Counted from the stretch's first letter, positions 17,892-27,268 are shown. The stretch is DNA of 64,000 bases from Lewinellaceae bacterium (GCA_020636435.1 JACJXX010000002.1:2108001-2172000); one strand, 5' to 3'. The notes: a model not told the origin generated them from the letters alone. Numbers and translations are program-made.

Positions 17892-20800
17892 CTACCGCAA
17901 CAAACCCACCTCCCCCCGCCTCACTTCCACCATCCCATCGTACCGCTCCAGCCGGATCAGGTAGAAATACACCTCCGACGGTTGCGGCTGCCCTTTAAAC
18001 GTGCCATCCCAGCCTTTGAAATCCGCCGGGTTGGAGGAATCGCCGTCATAAACCAACTGCCCCCAGCGGTTGAAAACCTTCAATTCCAGAACCTGCCGGA
18101 CATTGCCGGCGGCGACGTAAGTGAAGAAATCATTTACCCCGTCCCCGTTGGGCGAGAAGGCGTTGGGGACTTCGATAACGGGCGGCGCCACGTCGAAGGC
18201 CAGGCTGGCCGAGTCGCGGCAGCCGCTTTCCGGGTTTTGTGCGAAAACGGTGTACACGGAAGGATCGGCGATGAGCACATCTTCATAATTGAATAGATCG
18301 GCGCCCTGTTGGATAACCGCCTGGTTGAGCGTCCAGGTGAAGTCCAGCGGTGGAGGTTGGTTAGCGAGTGCATCCAGGATAATGGGGTTGCCCTGCTGGG
18401 TATTGGCAAAGCCCGGGAAGCTGGCCTCCAGGCTAACGGCAAGTCCGGGCTGCACATCAATAGCCAGGCTGGTTGCCAGGGTATCGCAGCCGCCCTCGCT
18501 GACGTACGTAAGCGTGTAGGCAACCGGCTCGGCCGGCCCGAATGCCACCGAGGCGCCGGCCTGGCTGCTGCCGTCCGAGCCTTCCCACCGGAACTGCCCC
18601 ATGCCGCCGCCGGCGACGAAAGCGGAAAGCCGGATGCTGTCTCCGGCGCAAACCGGCCCCGCTGGCCCTTCGACCTGCAGGCCGCTCGCCGGCGGCCCTT
18701 CAAAAACGCGGATCAGGATTTCTGCCGTGTCCCGGCAGGCGTGGTTGGTTGTAATGCGCCGGTAAAGAGTGGTGTTTTGAGTGGTTAGGGTGATGTTCAA
18801 AAGCGTATCCGCTGTTGCCAAACCATCGCCGGGGCTCCAGAAATGTTCTATATCGGGATAAAAAGCGGATTCGTAGTCGGCGGAAAGTAGTTGTACGGTA
18901 TCCCCCGGGCAGTAGATGCCTGCGGCCGGTTCGGCCATTATGAAGCCATCCGGCAGGGAGTCGACGCGAATGAAAACGGAATCTTTGACGGTGCAGCCGC
19001 CTTGTTGGAAGGTGGCGTAATACCAGGTGGAAACTTCGGGGGCGGCTACTACGGCCAGGCCGGAAGAGCCACTGAGGCTGCCGTCATCGGGCGACCACAG
19101 CAGGCCGTCGGCATCGCCTGTATTGGTACTTGCCGACAGTGCCACCGAATCGCCCCGGCAGATTTCCACAGTATCCGGATTGGCAATGTCTACATCGGCT
19201 GCCAGGATGGCGACGGTGACGCTGGCCGTGTCGGAGCAGGCGCCGTTGGCGGCAGCCGCGATGAGCTGATACGTCGTCGTTTCGGTTGGAAAGGCCAGGG
19301 GGGCGGCGATGCTGTCGCTGTTCAGCCCGGTTGCGGGGCTCCACTGAAAAAGGGTGGTGGTACTGTCCGGATGGATCATTTCGGCGAGCTGTACGCCGTA
19401 GTTTTCACAAATAGCCGTGTCGGGAATGACAGCGGGAAAGTCGAATGCCGCCACATCGATAAAAACGGAATCCCTGAACACACAACCGTTGAGGGCAATA
19501 GTAGCGATATAGGTGGTGTTTTCCAGGGGAGTAGCCATCGGGCGTTCGGCGGTGGGGCTGTCCAGCCCGGAAGCAGGCGACCACAACAGGCCGGCGCCGT
19601 TTACATTGTTGTTGGCAACCAGTTGTATAGAATCGCCTCGGCAGATCGCAACGGAATCAGCCGGTTGCACCTCAATAGCAGGCACGGTCCGCTGTAGGAA
19701 AATGGAGTCGTAAGCAACGCAGGGGCCCAGCACTCCTTCTACAGTAACCCATAAACTGGAATCCGGGCTGACGGCGGGGCTGGCGACGGCAGGATCATCG
19801 AAGAGGCCAACCGGAGACCAGAAGTAGGAATCGGCGCCGGCAGCCTGCAGGCGGACGGTGCTGTCCTGGCAGATATAAGCGGTGTCCTGCCCGGCGTTGA
19901 TCTCTACGCGTAGCTGATCGGAGAGGTTGATCAGGAGTTCCGAGTAGACCACCTCGCCACAGCCAAAATCATTGGCAAGGCGGATGATAATGGTTTCGGT
20001 AGCTTCGGTTTCCAGGTCGGATAGTACGGTGATGGGGAAAACCAGGTTGGTTTCTCCCGGCAGGAACACAACGGAGTCCGGTACGTCGAGCAGATAGTCG
20101 AAACCCAGGGAAGCGGTGCCTCCGACCTCCACCTGGTAAGCGATCGTGTCGTTGGGGGGAACGGTCAGCGAAATGGCCAGTTCATCCGGCGTATTGGCGC
20201 AGCCTTCCGCCAGATAGTCGATGCCCGAGTTGAAGTTGACGGATAGCTGGGGCGTTCCACCCTTCAGTTCAGAAATAAACACCCCGGAATCGAAGAAGGC
20301 GTCTCCGCGGTCGGCAATGGCGAGTTTGAGGTGGTAGGTATTGCAGGGCTGCACTTCCGCGCGGGCGGTCAGGCTCTTTTTTATACCCAGAAAATCAGAG
20401 GTCAGTCCGTCGTACTGGGTAGCCACGCCGTTGTTGTTGTTGCGGTAGTATTGCCAGTTTGCCAGTTGGTTGACGTTGTTGATCTCTACCGGAGTCCCGT
20501 TTCCATCTGGCAGTACAGCAATATTCAGTTGGTTGCTGATGTTGGGGTCTCCGGTTATGCCGGGCCCGGAGATGAGGAAAGCGAAAATGTCGTTGTATTC
20601 CAGGCCGACGAACTCCTGGTATTCCTCGGAGCCGAAAATGTATTCGAAGGTGAGCTCGTTGGTCGCAGCATAGACGTCGAGTTCGACAATGCAGGCATTT
20701 TCAGACGGGAAATCGTTGCCGCTCAACTGGGAGAGGTAATCCAGGGCGGGGTCTCCGGGAGCGCCGTTGTCGCTGTCGAAATTGCCGTTGCCGGGGTCCG

Positions 20801-21926
20801 TATTAGGGCCAGGCGCCCAGGCCAGGCTGCCGGTGGTGAGCAGCAGCCCGCGCTCCAGCCCGAGGCCGGCCGGATCAGCAGCCTGGAAGGTGCCGTAGGA
20901 GATCTGCGGGCATTCTATGTTGGTGATGCTGGCGGTGATCGCAGGAGTAGAGACGAATTCGATGATCTGCTGGTTGGAAATATTCGCGTCGACGGCAATG
21001 GGCTGGGCGGTTTCGCAGCCGTTGCTGCATTCCCACTTCCCCTGAAATCCTTCAAAGGCGACCTGGGCATCGGAGATGAATTGAACAGTCAGGCAACCAC
21101 TGACGGCTTTCACCTGATAGCAAACGCCCCCGCCGCCGTCGTCTTCAAAATTGAAATTGCCCACCTGGGCGATGATGTTCGCCGGGTTGGCCTGGGGGCC
21201 GTCGTAAAAGATGAGTTGGTCGGTGGCGCCAAACATATCCTGCGGCTCGATGAAGTAGTGGTCCAGGCTGAACAGGATGCAATCGTGCGGTTGGCCGGGG
21301 CAGATCGTAAAGGTGTGGTTTTCGTTGTTGGAATAATCGCCATCCGGCCCTCCGCTGTCGTAAAGCACTCCGGAGCAGGCGGTTGAACTCCCTTCATCAA
21401 TGGTGTAAACGGGCTGTTTTTCGGATACGCACAATTGAAAAGCTCCCCAATTTGGGGTGAGAGAAGGGGAATAATCATTTATCCGAAGAAAATAGGTGAT
21501 GCTGGGGGTAAGGCCTTCCACATTGAGTTCCACCTCTTTTGCTCCGGCCTGTGCCGAAGCGCAGGCTAGTTCGGCCAGGCCGCCGGCACAATCTCCCCGG
21601 TACAGGGCTATCTGAGGATTGACAATGGCGGCGCCGGAGCCATCGGCCATTCCAGCCAGGGTTATGGTATAATCGTAGATGGTGTCGCTGGCGGTGAAGG
21701 TGAACCAGATGTCGTTTTCTACAGCGCCGCCATTGAAACAGAAAGGCGGGGCGCCTGTGCCAGTATTGGAGGCAGTAGCGTTTACATTAGAGAAGAAAAC
21801 GGAGTCGGGACAGGCAGGCGCCACGCCCAGGTGGATTGGAGCATTGCAATCGTCATTGGCCGGTTGAGCCAACAGGCATATCGGCAGGCCAATCAGCAGG
21901 AAGAAAAGTTTTGGGATTTTATTCAT
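17892..21926 (-). CDS. giant secreted cell-surface protein with T9SS/gliding-type C-terminal domain
   Basis: 1344 residues from ATG at 21926 (MNKIPKLFFLLIGLPICLLA, a signal peptide); the open frame upstream belongs to a dispersed repeat. Order: an early beta-sandwich (about 25-150), a CUB-like segment with GGPDGDYSNNENHTFTICPG (about 175-300), a choice-of-anchor-L domain with NELTFEYIFGSEEYQEFVG (about 330-560), and a Calx-beta-like segment (about 570-680). Several Ig/PKD-like repeats follow, each starting with the pattern VEICRGDSVALSA / VAICRGDSIQLVA (about 690-1240). It closes with the CHU_C sorting domain (VPNAFSPNGDGVNDFF ... LKVFNRWGQLVYDG). It is exported by Sec and then type IX secretion to the cell surface; likely adhesin or gliding-related. 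Confidence 0.9.
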   Translation of the reverse strand: MNKIPKLFFLLIGLPICLLAQPANDDCNAPIHLGVAPACPDSVFFSNVNATASNTGTGAPPFCFNGGAVENDIWFTFTASDTIYDYTITLAGMADGSGAAIVNPQIALYRGDCAGGLAELACASAQAGAKEVELNVEGLTPSITYFLRINDYSPSLTPNWGAFQLCVSEKQPVYTIDEGSSTACSGVLYDSGGPDGDYSNNENHTFTICPGQPHDCILFSLDHYFIEPQDMFGATDQLIFYDGPQANPANIIAQVGNFNFEDDGGGGVCYQVKAVSGCLTVQFISDAQVAFEGFQGKWECSNGCETAQPIAVDANISNQQIIEFVSTPAITASITNIECPQISYGTFQAADPAGLGLERGLLLTTGSLAWAPGPNTDPGNGNFDSDNGAPGDPALDYLSQLSGNDFPSENACIVELDVYAATNELTFEYIFGSEEYQEFVGLEYNDIFAFLISGPGITGDPNISNQLNIAVLPDGNGTPVEINNVNQLANWQYYRNNNNGVATQYDGLTSDFLGIKKSLTARAEVQPCNTYHLKLAIADRGDAFFDSGVFISELKGGTPQLSVNFNSGIDYLAEGCANTPDELAISLTVPPNDTIAYQVEVGGTASLGFDYLLDVPDSVVFLPGETNLVFPITVLSDLETEATETIIIRLANDFGCGEVVYSELLINLSDQLRVEINAGQDTAYICQDSTVRLQAAGADSYFWSPVGLFDDPAVASPAVSPDSSLWVTVEGVLGPCVAYDSIFLQRTVPAIEVQPADSVAICRGDSIQLVANNNVNGAGLLWSPASGLDSPTAERPMATPLENTTYIATIALNGCVFRDSVFIDVAAFDFPAVIPDTAICENYGVQLAEMIHPDSTTTLFQWSPATGLNSDSIAAPLAFPTETTTYQLIAAAANGACSDTASVTVAILAADVDIANPDTVEICRGDSVALSASTNTGDADGLLWSPDDGSLSGSSGLAVVAAPEVSTWYYATFQQGGCTVKDSVFIRVDSLPDGFIMAEPAAGIYCPGDTVQLLSADYESAFYPDIEHFWSPGDGLATADTLLNITLTTQNTTLYRRITTNHACRDTAEILIRVFEGPPASGLQVEGPAGPVCAGDSIRLSAFVAGGGMGQFRWEGSDGSSQAGASVAFGPAEPVAYTLTYVSEGGCDTLATSLAIDVQPGLAVSLEASFPGFANTQQGNPIILDALANQPPPLDFTWTLNQAVIQQGADLFNYEDVLIADPSVYTVFAQNPESGCRDSASLAFDVAPPVIEVPNAFSPNGDGVNDFFTYVAAGNVRQVLELKVFNRWGQLVYDGDSSNPADFKGWDGTFKGQPQPSEVYFYLIRLERYDGMVEVRRGEVGLLR

Positions 21927-21992
21927 AGGATTGATGGGAGTTTTAAGCCATGGAGGAGCCTGATGGCCAGCAACCTCATGACACATTTCTAT

Positions 21993-22172
21993 CATAACCT
22001 GGCCGAGCCAGAACCAAGTGTCCTTAAACCGCAAAACCGCAAAACCGCAGAACCGCAGAACCGCAGAACCGCAGAACCGCAGAACCGCAGAACCGCAGAA
22101 CTCAAAATGTAAAAGGAGGCTCAGCTGGGGCGGCTCTTATAGGGCTGCCTACGTAGAGCCACTTTTACATTT
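21993..22172 (-). repeat. 40-bp repeat, octamer minisatellite and hairpin (copy 2)
   Basis: 21993-22032 is the inverted copy of 11575-11615 with two differences. It is joined to about nine octamers of AACCGCAG (22026-22100). A fold-back follows (AAAATGTAAAAG..GAGGCTC near 22104 with GAGCC..CTTTTACATTT near 22154-22172). Nothing else is seen up to the cytochrome gene. Confidence 0.75.
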
Positions 22173-22348
22173 GAAATTTAGAGTTTTGCATTTTGCGGTT
22201 TAAAAGCCCGTGGATACTGGGTTCCAGCCATCTTGCAAAAATTTCCTGCCATTTTTTGGCAGAAATTAATGATTAACGGATTAAAGTAACAATTCCAGGT
22301 AAAAAACGAGGGGATGGAATGTTAAATTCACTCCCCACTCCTCACTCC

Positions 22349-22942
22349 TCACTCATTTGAGATGGTTCCCGGATTGCCCTCATTCTCACACCCCTCCAAC
22401 CCTTCCCGCACCGCCTTCAGCGGCAAATAGCCATAATCGTTGCCCCAGGCCTGGTTGATGAAGTTGATGATGTTGGCGATCTCGAACTCGCTCAGTTGGG
22501 GAATGCCGGCCATGGGGTTGAGGTACATTTTTCCGTTGACCACCACCTCTCCTTCCATGCCATAGCGAATGATGCAGGCCAGGCGGCCCTGGTTTTGGGC
22601 GACATAATCGGACTGGGCGAGGGGAGGGATATTGCCTGCCAGCCCGCTGCCGTCGTCCATGTGGCAGTTGGCGCAGAAGTTCTGGTAGAGGATTTCGCCC
22701 TGGCGGTGGGGCTTGCGTTCGCAGTTGAACAGGAAGAGGGCCATAGTGCTTAGTAAAAGCAGAAGTGTCCTTTGGATGTACGGTGTACGGGCTGGCGGGT
22801 ATCTTTTGGATGTACGGTGTACGGGCTGGCGGGTATCCTTTGGATGTACGGGGTACGTGGCAGAGCGGGAGCTTGTATGTGTACGGGAGCAGGGCGTGTT
22901 CGGCCTTAGACGGGTAACCCAACGCAGTATTTTAGATTTCAT
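22349..22942 (-). CDS. c-type cytochrome with repeat-derived N-terminal extension
   Basis: The globular part is a class-I cytochrome c: haem motif CANCH in YQNFCANCHMDDG and a probable distal Met in NPMAGIP. A hydrophobic stretch (LLLLLSTMALFLFNC) looks like a lipoprotein signal ending at Cys. The open frame begins at ATG 22942, overlapping the 3' end of the sco gene by 11 bp. The first ~60 residues are translated from a 34-bp tandem repeat (22771-22866) and are of low complexity. Either an internal start near 22743 is used or the repeat expanded between the start codon and the signal peptide. The cytochrome probably works with Sco1 in respiratory electron transfer or cytochrome-oxidase assembly. 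Confidence 0.78.
   Translation of the reverse strand: MKSKILRWVTRLRPNTPCSRTHTSSRSATYPVHPKDTRQPVHRTSKRYPPARTPYIQRTLLLLLSTMALFLFNCERKPHRQGEILYQNFCANCHMDDGSGLAGNIPPLAQSDYVAQNQGRLACIIRYGMEGEVVVNGKMYLNPMAGIPQLSEFEIANIINFINQAWGNDYGYLPLKAVREGLEGCENEGNPGTISNE
22771..22866. repeat. 34-bp tandem repeat inside the cytochrome reading frame
   Basis: Two full copies and a partial copy of a 34-bp unit beginning TTTGGATGTACGGTGTACGG start at 22771, 22805 and 22839. The period is not a multiple of three, so successive copies are read in different frames yet remain open. Confidence 0.9.
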
Positions 22943-23537
22943 GCAATAGCGTTTCTATATCTACCATAAATTTCCTGACGGCCACACTATCCGTTCCCTG
23001 GCAATAAGCGCGGATGTGGCGTTGGGGGTCTACCAATACCAGGCGGCCGCTGTGGTCAAATCCAGTGGGCAGGGTAGGGTCTTCGATGACCACATTGAAG
23101 TAATCGTCGGCTATTTCGTAAATCTCGTTTTTGTTGCCGGTGACGAAAAACCACTTATCGGAACGCACGCCCAGGTTTCGGGCATATTGAGCCAGGCGGC
23201 CGACGGAATCCCGCCGGGGGTCGATGGTGTGAGAAAGGAGCAGTAGCCCGGTGCTGTCCTGAAACCGCTCGTAAATTTTGAGCATGTTTCTGGTCATTAT
23301 CGGGCAGATGGTCGGGCAGGAGGTGAAGAAAAAATCCGCCACGTAAGCTTTGCCGGCAAAAGTGGCGTTGGTAACGCGGTTGCTGTCCTGTCCGATGAAG
23401 GAGAAGTCCGGGATTTGGCTGTACACCATCTTTCCATCTACTTCCTTGCCATTGCTGAGGATGGGCAGCCGTTTTTCCTCCTGTTTACAACCGGATAAAA
23501 TTGTCGCAATCATCAAAATTGGCAAGAACCATTTCAT
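22932..23537 (-). CDS. SCO1/SenC-family copper chaperone lipoprotein
   Basis: 201 residues from ATG at 23537 (MKWFLPILMIATILSGCKQ; a start at 23552 adds five residues). The lipobox is LSGC. The thioredoxin fold contains the copper-binding CxxxC (FFTSCPTICPIM) and a downstream His (TGFDHSGRLVLVD). Such proteins deliver copper to the CuA site of cytochrome oxidase or act in periplasmic redox. The gene overlaps the cytochrome c gene by 11 bp, supporting translational coupling. Confidence 0.92.
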   Translation of the reverse strand: MKWFLPILMIATILSGCKQEEKRLPILSNGKEVDGKMVYSQIPDFSFIGQDSNRVTNATFAGKAYVADFFFTSCPTICPIMTRNMLKIYERFQDSTGLLLLSHTIDPRRDSVGRLAQYARNLGVRSDKWFFVTGNKNEIYEIADDYFNVVIEDPTLPTGFDHSGRLVLVDPQRHIRAYCQGTDSVAVRKFMVDIETLLHEI

Positions 23538-23651
23538 TGTCAGAGAATTCATTGGTGAAAATACCTGGGCAGTTGACGATAGTTAGGCACAATCGCAGAA
23601 GACCCCATCGATTGACAAGCAGAAATCAAGGCCAGCAGGCCGTCGCGAGGC

Positions 23652-24521
23652 CTAATAACTCTTCGTCATATCCTCATCCACTACGAGTATAAAGTCGGCC
23701 TTGCCATTATTTTCGTCCTCCAGTTGCTCAAGGCTGGCCTGTTCTACAGTAGTAATGGAGAGCATGCTGACTCCGGGTTCATATTGGCGCAAGTGCCAGA
23801 TAATACCTTCAAAGCCATCCGAATGGTAGGAACCATTAAAATGGAGAAATGTTTTGCCGGGTTCCCAGTTCCGGCTGATGAAATGGGCCATGGTGGCGTC
23901 TTTGGCGGCTTGAGCCTTGGGGAAGTTTTCGGAGTTTTCATCTCCGTGGCCGGCCATCATTTCCATTATGTTTTTATAGCCCGGCAGGTCGATGTCGAAA
24001 TGGATGGGCAGGGGAGCAATATATGTTTTCGCTTCCACAGAAAGGCTGTCCAGCCCTTCGAAACCCTTCCGGTAAGTCAGGTTGGCATAACGGCGGGGTA
24101 TGTTGGTGGCGATAAACCGGAGGCCATTTTCCCGCGCCAGCTCCAGCAGCGGTTTATAGTCGGTTTTGTAATTATTCCAGAGGCGGGCTTCTTCTTCAAA
24201 AGCTTTGGTGTCGATAGTGCCGGCGAAGTATTCGTCGATCAGTATTTGGTTGTCAGCTTCGAACATTTCAGCGCCGAGGAGGAGTCCTTCTCTTTTTTCT
24301 TCATGCAAGTCTCTGGCCAGTTCCAGTTGCAGCCAGTGGGCAATGGGGTTGTTGTGCAATTCGCCGAAAAAGATGATGTCGGCTTGCTCAGCGGCGGCCA
24401 GCAGCTTTTTGTATTTTATGTTTTTGCCATCCTTATTGAAGAGTTGGTAGGCGGGCTTATCCTGAGCCATAAGCGGTTGGATAAACAGGGAGATGGAAAG
24501 CAGGAAAAATAAACGGGTCAT
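23652..24521 (-). CDS. ChaN-like (Tiki/DUF399 superfamily) haem-binding or protease-like protein
   Basis: 289 residues. The signal peptide is MTRLFFLLSISLFIQPLMAQ. The conserved family start FFGELHNNPIAHWLQLEL (with the Glu and His of the EraA/ChaN-Tiki fold) and the segment LGAEMFEADNQILIDEYFAG are present. Family members bind haem or act as metalloprotease-like enzymes at the envelope. It ends about 100 bp upstream of sco on the same strand and may be co-transcribed with it, which fits a haem/copper context. The exact role is unknown. Confidence 0.83.
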   Translation of the reverse strand: MTRLFFLLSISLFIQPLMAQDKPAYQLFNKDGKNIKYKKLLAAAEQADIIFFGELHNNPIAHWLQLELARDLHEEKREGLLLGAEMFEADNQILIDEYFAGTIDTKAFEEEARLWNNYKTDYKPLLELARENGLRFIATNIPRRYANLTYRKGFEGLDSLSVEAKTYIAPLPIHFDIDLPGYKNIMEMMAGHGDENSENFPKAQAAKDATMAHFISRNWEPGKTFLHFNGSYHSDGFEGIIWHLRQYEPGVSMLSITTVEQASLEQLEDENNGKADFILVVDEDMTKSY

Positions 24522-24560
24522 AAAGGGTCGTTTTTGTTAGCCCGTGAAATTACTCGTTCC

Positions 24561-25013
24561 TTATCCTTTTGCCAAAGAACCCCCGGAAAAACGAAGGCCA
24601 TCACCGTTTTTCGGGATGGCCTTTTTGTTGCGCCAGGCTTTTTTTTCCGAGCGCCTCTTCTTTTCCCTGATCCGCTTTTCCGGGTTGGCCGTCAGCTGGC
24701 TGACGGGCTTTCGCTTCTTGCGGGGTTGCAGGGCCCTGGTGAGCAGGCGTTCGAACTTCTTCAGGGCGGCGCTCTTGTTCAACATCTGCGAACGGCGGTT
24801 GCCGGCCCCAACTACGAGCAGCCCATCCTTGTTGATCCGCCTTCCGAGTTCTTCCCTGATCCTTTGTTTTTCTGCGTCGGAAAGCGCCTGGGAGTTGTCG
24901 ACGTCGAACAGGAGCTCCACTTTGGTTTCCACCTTATTGACGTGCTGGCCGCCGCTGCCGGAACTTCGCATGGTCCGGTACCGCAATTCTTTTTCTAAGG
25001 CTTTGAAATCCAT
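24561..25013 (-). CDS. arfB: alternative ribosome-rescue factor ArfB (YaeJ-type peptidyl-tRNA hydrolase)
   Basis: 150 residues. The catalytic GGQ at residues 21-23 lies in SSGSGGQHVNKVETKVEL, the class-I release-factor signature, and there is no codon-recognition domain. A basic C-terminal tail (RKKRKPVSQ...EKRIREKKRRSEKKAWRNKK) enters the empty mRNA channel of stalled ribosomes in this family. Length matches ArfB. It is monocistronic or the first gene of the following minus-strand group. Confidence 0.93.
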   Translation of the reverse strand: MDFKALEKELRYRTMRSSGSGGQHVNKVETKVELLFDVDNSQALSDAEKQRIREELGRRINKDGLLVVGAGNRRSQMLNKSAALKKFERLLTRALQPRKKRKPVSQLTANPEKRIREKKRRSEKKAWRNKKAIPKNGDGLRFSGGSLAKG

Positions 25014-25399
25014 TTTAATAAGTTTTTTTTACGCCTGTCCAACGCAGGCAGGAGGAGAATAGTTCAGTAAGAAAAGGATTGGCAGGAGTGCCTGCTCCAA
25101 TTATTTCGCCCCGCTTCCAGGCTCTGTTTTTCAATTCCCGAAGTATTCCTATCTTCCTCATATTTTGCCTTTTTCAGAAAACCAAACGCCGGATAGGTTG
25201 TTTACTTTCAAAAGTTATTGAAAATTCTAAACAATATCAACCCCTTTGCGTATGACCAGGGCGTGGATGATGATTCCTGAAGTTGCGCAAGCTGCTAAAT
25301 GCTGTTAAATGTCCCTATCAATCAATGCTTTAGAGCTAAATGCAGGAAATGGCTGAAAACGATTAACGGGCCGGAGCATTTGTTTCCGGCTTCCTAATA
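25014..25399. other. intergenic region without recognised feature
   Basis: AT-richer DNA between arfB and the hairpin-rich element. Several short interrupted stretches are present but no conserved ORF, RNA or strong promoter was seen. It should hold the arfB promoter. Confidence 0.5.
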
Positions 25400-25636
25400 C
25401 TACTTTGTCACTTTAAAATTGAGTCGGCCCGAGTACTGGAGGGCGGACCTCCAGGTCCGCGAAGGCTGCCTCGGGCAGCCTCTTAAAAAGGCAAATGTTC
25501 GCTAAAAACCTGCTCGAAGCAGGTTATCGCGGACCTGGAGGTCCGCGCTCCACCTGTTTTTTAGCAAGCGCCTTGAGCGTAGCAGGAGGTTATCGCGGAC
25601 CTGGAGGTCCGCGCTCCCGTTAAAGTAACAAAGTAG
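25400..25636. mobile_element. hairpin-rich MITE-like element with CTACTTTGT ends (copy D)
   Basis: The ends are CTACTTTGTCACTTTAA (25400-25416) and the near complement (25620-25636). The interior matches copy C at 11731-11903 (palindromic GCGGACCTCCAGGTCCGC, GGCTGCC hairpin, ACCTGCT..AGCAGGT). It carries an additional direct duplication of the module ending GCGGACCTGGAGGTCCGCGC. It lies 30 bp upstream of the cryptochrome start. Confidence 0.8.
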
Positions 25637-25666
25637 AACTAACCTCCCTCAAAAAATAGAAAAGAT

Positions 25667-27106
25667 ATGTACACCAAGCGCGCTATATTATGGGTCAGGC
25701 TGGACCTCAGGCTTCACGACAACGAGGCGCTGCACGAGGCATTGGATGGCGCAGGCGAAGTCATTCCCGTCTACGTTTTTGACGAACGGGCTTTTGGAGG
25801 CAAGACCCATTTCTTTGGTTTCCCCAAAACGGGCAAATACCGGGCCCGGTTTATCATCGAGAGCATCGAAGCGCTCCGGCAGTCTTTCCGGGAAAGAGGC
25901 AGCGACCTCATCGTGCGCGTGGGGAAACCCGAGGAGGAGGTTTTTGAGATTGCCAAAAAGGCGCGGACCAGCTGGGTTTTTTGTAACCGGGAGCGTACCT
26001 ATGAAGAAGTAAAAGTACAGGATGCCCTGGAAAAAAACCTATGGTCGGTAGGGCAGGAGATGCGCTACTCCCGAGGCAAGCTGCTCTACTACACATCCGA
26101 CCTCCCCTTTCCCATTCAGCACACTCCGGATACATTTACCCAGTTCAGGAAGGAAGTAGAGCGCTATGTGCCGGTACGCAGCCCTCTGCCGGTGCCCGAG
26201 GCCCTTCCACCGATCACGGTGGCTCTCGATCCGGGAGAAGTGCCTACCCTTTCCGGGCTCGGTTATGAGGAGTTCGAACCCGACCCCAGGAGCGCTTATA
26301 TGTTTCGGGGAGGCGAACCGGAAGGCCTTGCCCGCCTGCACCACTATCTTTGGGACGAAGGCCTGATCGACGATTTCAAGGAATCGCGGGACGGCCTGGC
26401 TGGAGGCGATTTCAGCACCAAGTTGTCTCCCTGGCTGGCGCAGGGCTGCCTTTCTCCTAAAATGGTGTACTACGAGCTTCGAAAGTACGAGGAACAGTTC
26501 GGGAGGAATAAATCTACCTACGAGCTTTTCTATTACCTGATGCTGAGGGATTTCTACCGCTTTATGGCCAAAAAATACTGCAATCAAATATTCTTTAAGT
26601 CCGGCCCGCAGAACAATGCCAACCCGAAGTGGCGAAACGACCGGGAGTTGTTGCAGCAATGGATCGACGGCCGCACCGGAGTGCCGTTTATCGACGCCAA
26701 TATGCGGGAGATCAGCCAGACGGGATACATGTCGAGCCGGGGCCGCCAGAACGTGGCCAGTTTTTTGGCCCACGACCTGGGGGTAAACTGGCAAATGGGC
26801 GCAGAATATTTCGAGTCGGCGCTGATCGACTACGATGTGGCCAGCAACTGGGGCAACTGGAATAATGTGGCGGGGGTCGGCAGCGATTCCAGGGAGGGCC
26901 GCTACCTGAACATCATCTCTCAGGCCAGAACCTACGACCCCAAAGGAGAATATGTAAAACTTTGGCTCCCCGAACTGGAGGGGGTTCCCGCCGAAAAAAT
27001 TCACCAGCCCGACCAGCTTTCTTTTTCGGAACAGGAAGAGCTTCACCTTCGTATTGGGGATGATTATCCTAAAGCGGTAATCAGCACGGATAAGTGGAGG
27101 GGGTGA
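25667..27106 (+). CDS. cryptochrome DASH / photolyase-family flavoprotein
   Basis: 479 residues. The N-terminal alpha/beta photolyase domain binds the antenna cofactor (ILWVRLDLRLHDNEAL). The C-terminal helical FAD-binding domain contains the conserved blocks YYLMLRDFYRFM, GRTGVPFIDANMREI, TGYMSSRGRQNVASFLAHDLGVNW and the extended YDVASNWGNWNNVAGVGSD. The last two are typical of Cry-DASH (single-stranded-DNA photolyase or blue-light sensor). Length is normal. It is followed by a tandem repeat tract and stands alone. Confidence 0.93.
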   Translation: MYTKRAILWVRLDLRLHDNEALHEALDGAGEVIPVYVFDERAFGGKTHFFGFPKTGKYRARFIIESIEALRQSFRERGSDLIVRVGKPEEEVFEIAKKARTSWVFCNRERTYEEVKVQDALEKNLWSVGQEMRYSRGKLLYYTSDLPFPIQHTPDTFTQFRKEVERYVPVRSPLPVPEALPPITVALDPGEVPTLSGLGYEEFEPDPRSAYMFRGGEPEGLARLHHYLWDEGLIDDFKESRDGLAGGDFSTKLSPWLAQGCLSPKMVYYELRKYEEQFGRNKSTYELFYYLMLRDFYRFMAKKYCNQIFFKSGPQNNANPKWRNDRELLQQWIDGRTGVPFIDANMREISQTGYMSSRGRQNVASFLAHDLGVNWQMGAEYFESALIDYDVASNWGNWNNVAGVGSDSREGRYLNIISQARTYDPKGEYVKLWLPELEGVPAEKIHQPDQLSFSEQEELHLRIGDDYPKAVISTDKWRG

Positions 27107-27112
27107 GTTGGG

Positions 27113-27268
27113 GGGGGTACGGTGTACGGAGTGTACGGTGTACGGAGTGTACGGAGTGTACGGTGTACGGAGTGTACGGTGTACGGAGTGTACGGTGTAC
27201 GGAGTGTACGGTGTACGGTGTACGGTGTACGGTGTACGGTGTACGGTGTACGGTGTACGGAGTGTACA
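27113..27268. repeat. TGTACGG minisatellite
   Basis: About twenty tandem copies of TGTACGG, many separated by AG (7- and 9-nt registers), lie immediately after the cryptochrome stop. The same TGTACGG motif occurs in the 34-bp repeat at 22771-22866. The tract can be read through in several frames but has no gene-like features. Confidence 0.9.

Noticed and set aside
27113..27268. CRISPR array
   Set aside because: Units are 7-9 nt with no spacers and no cas genes are present.
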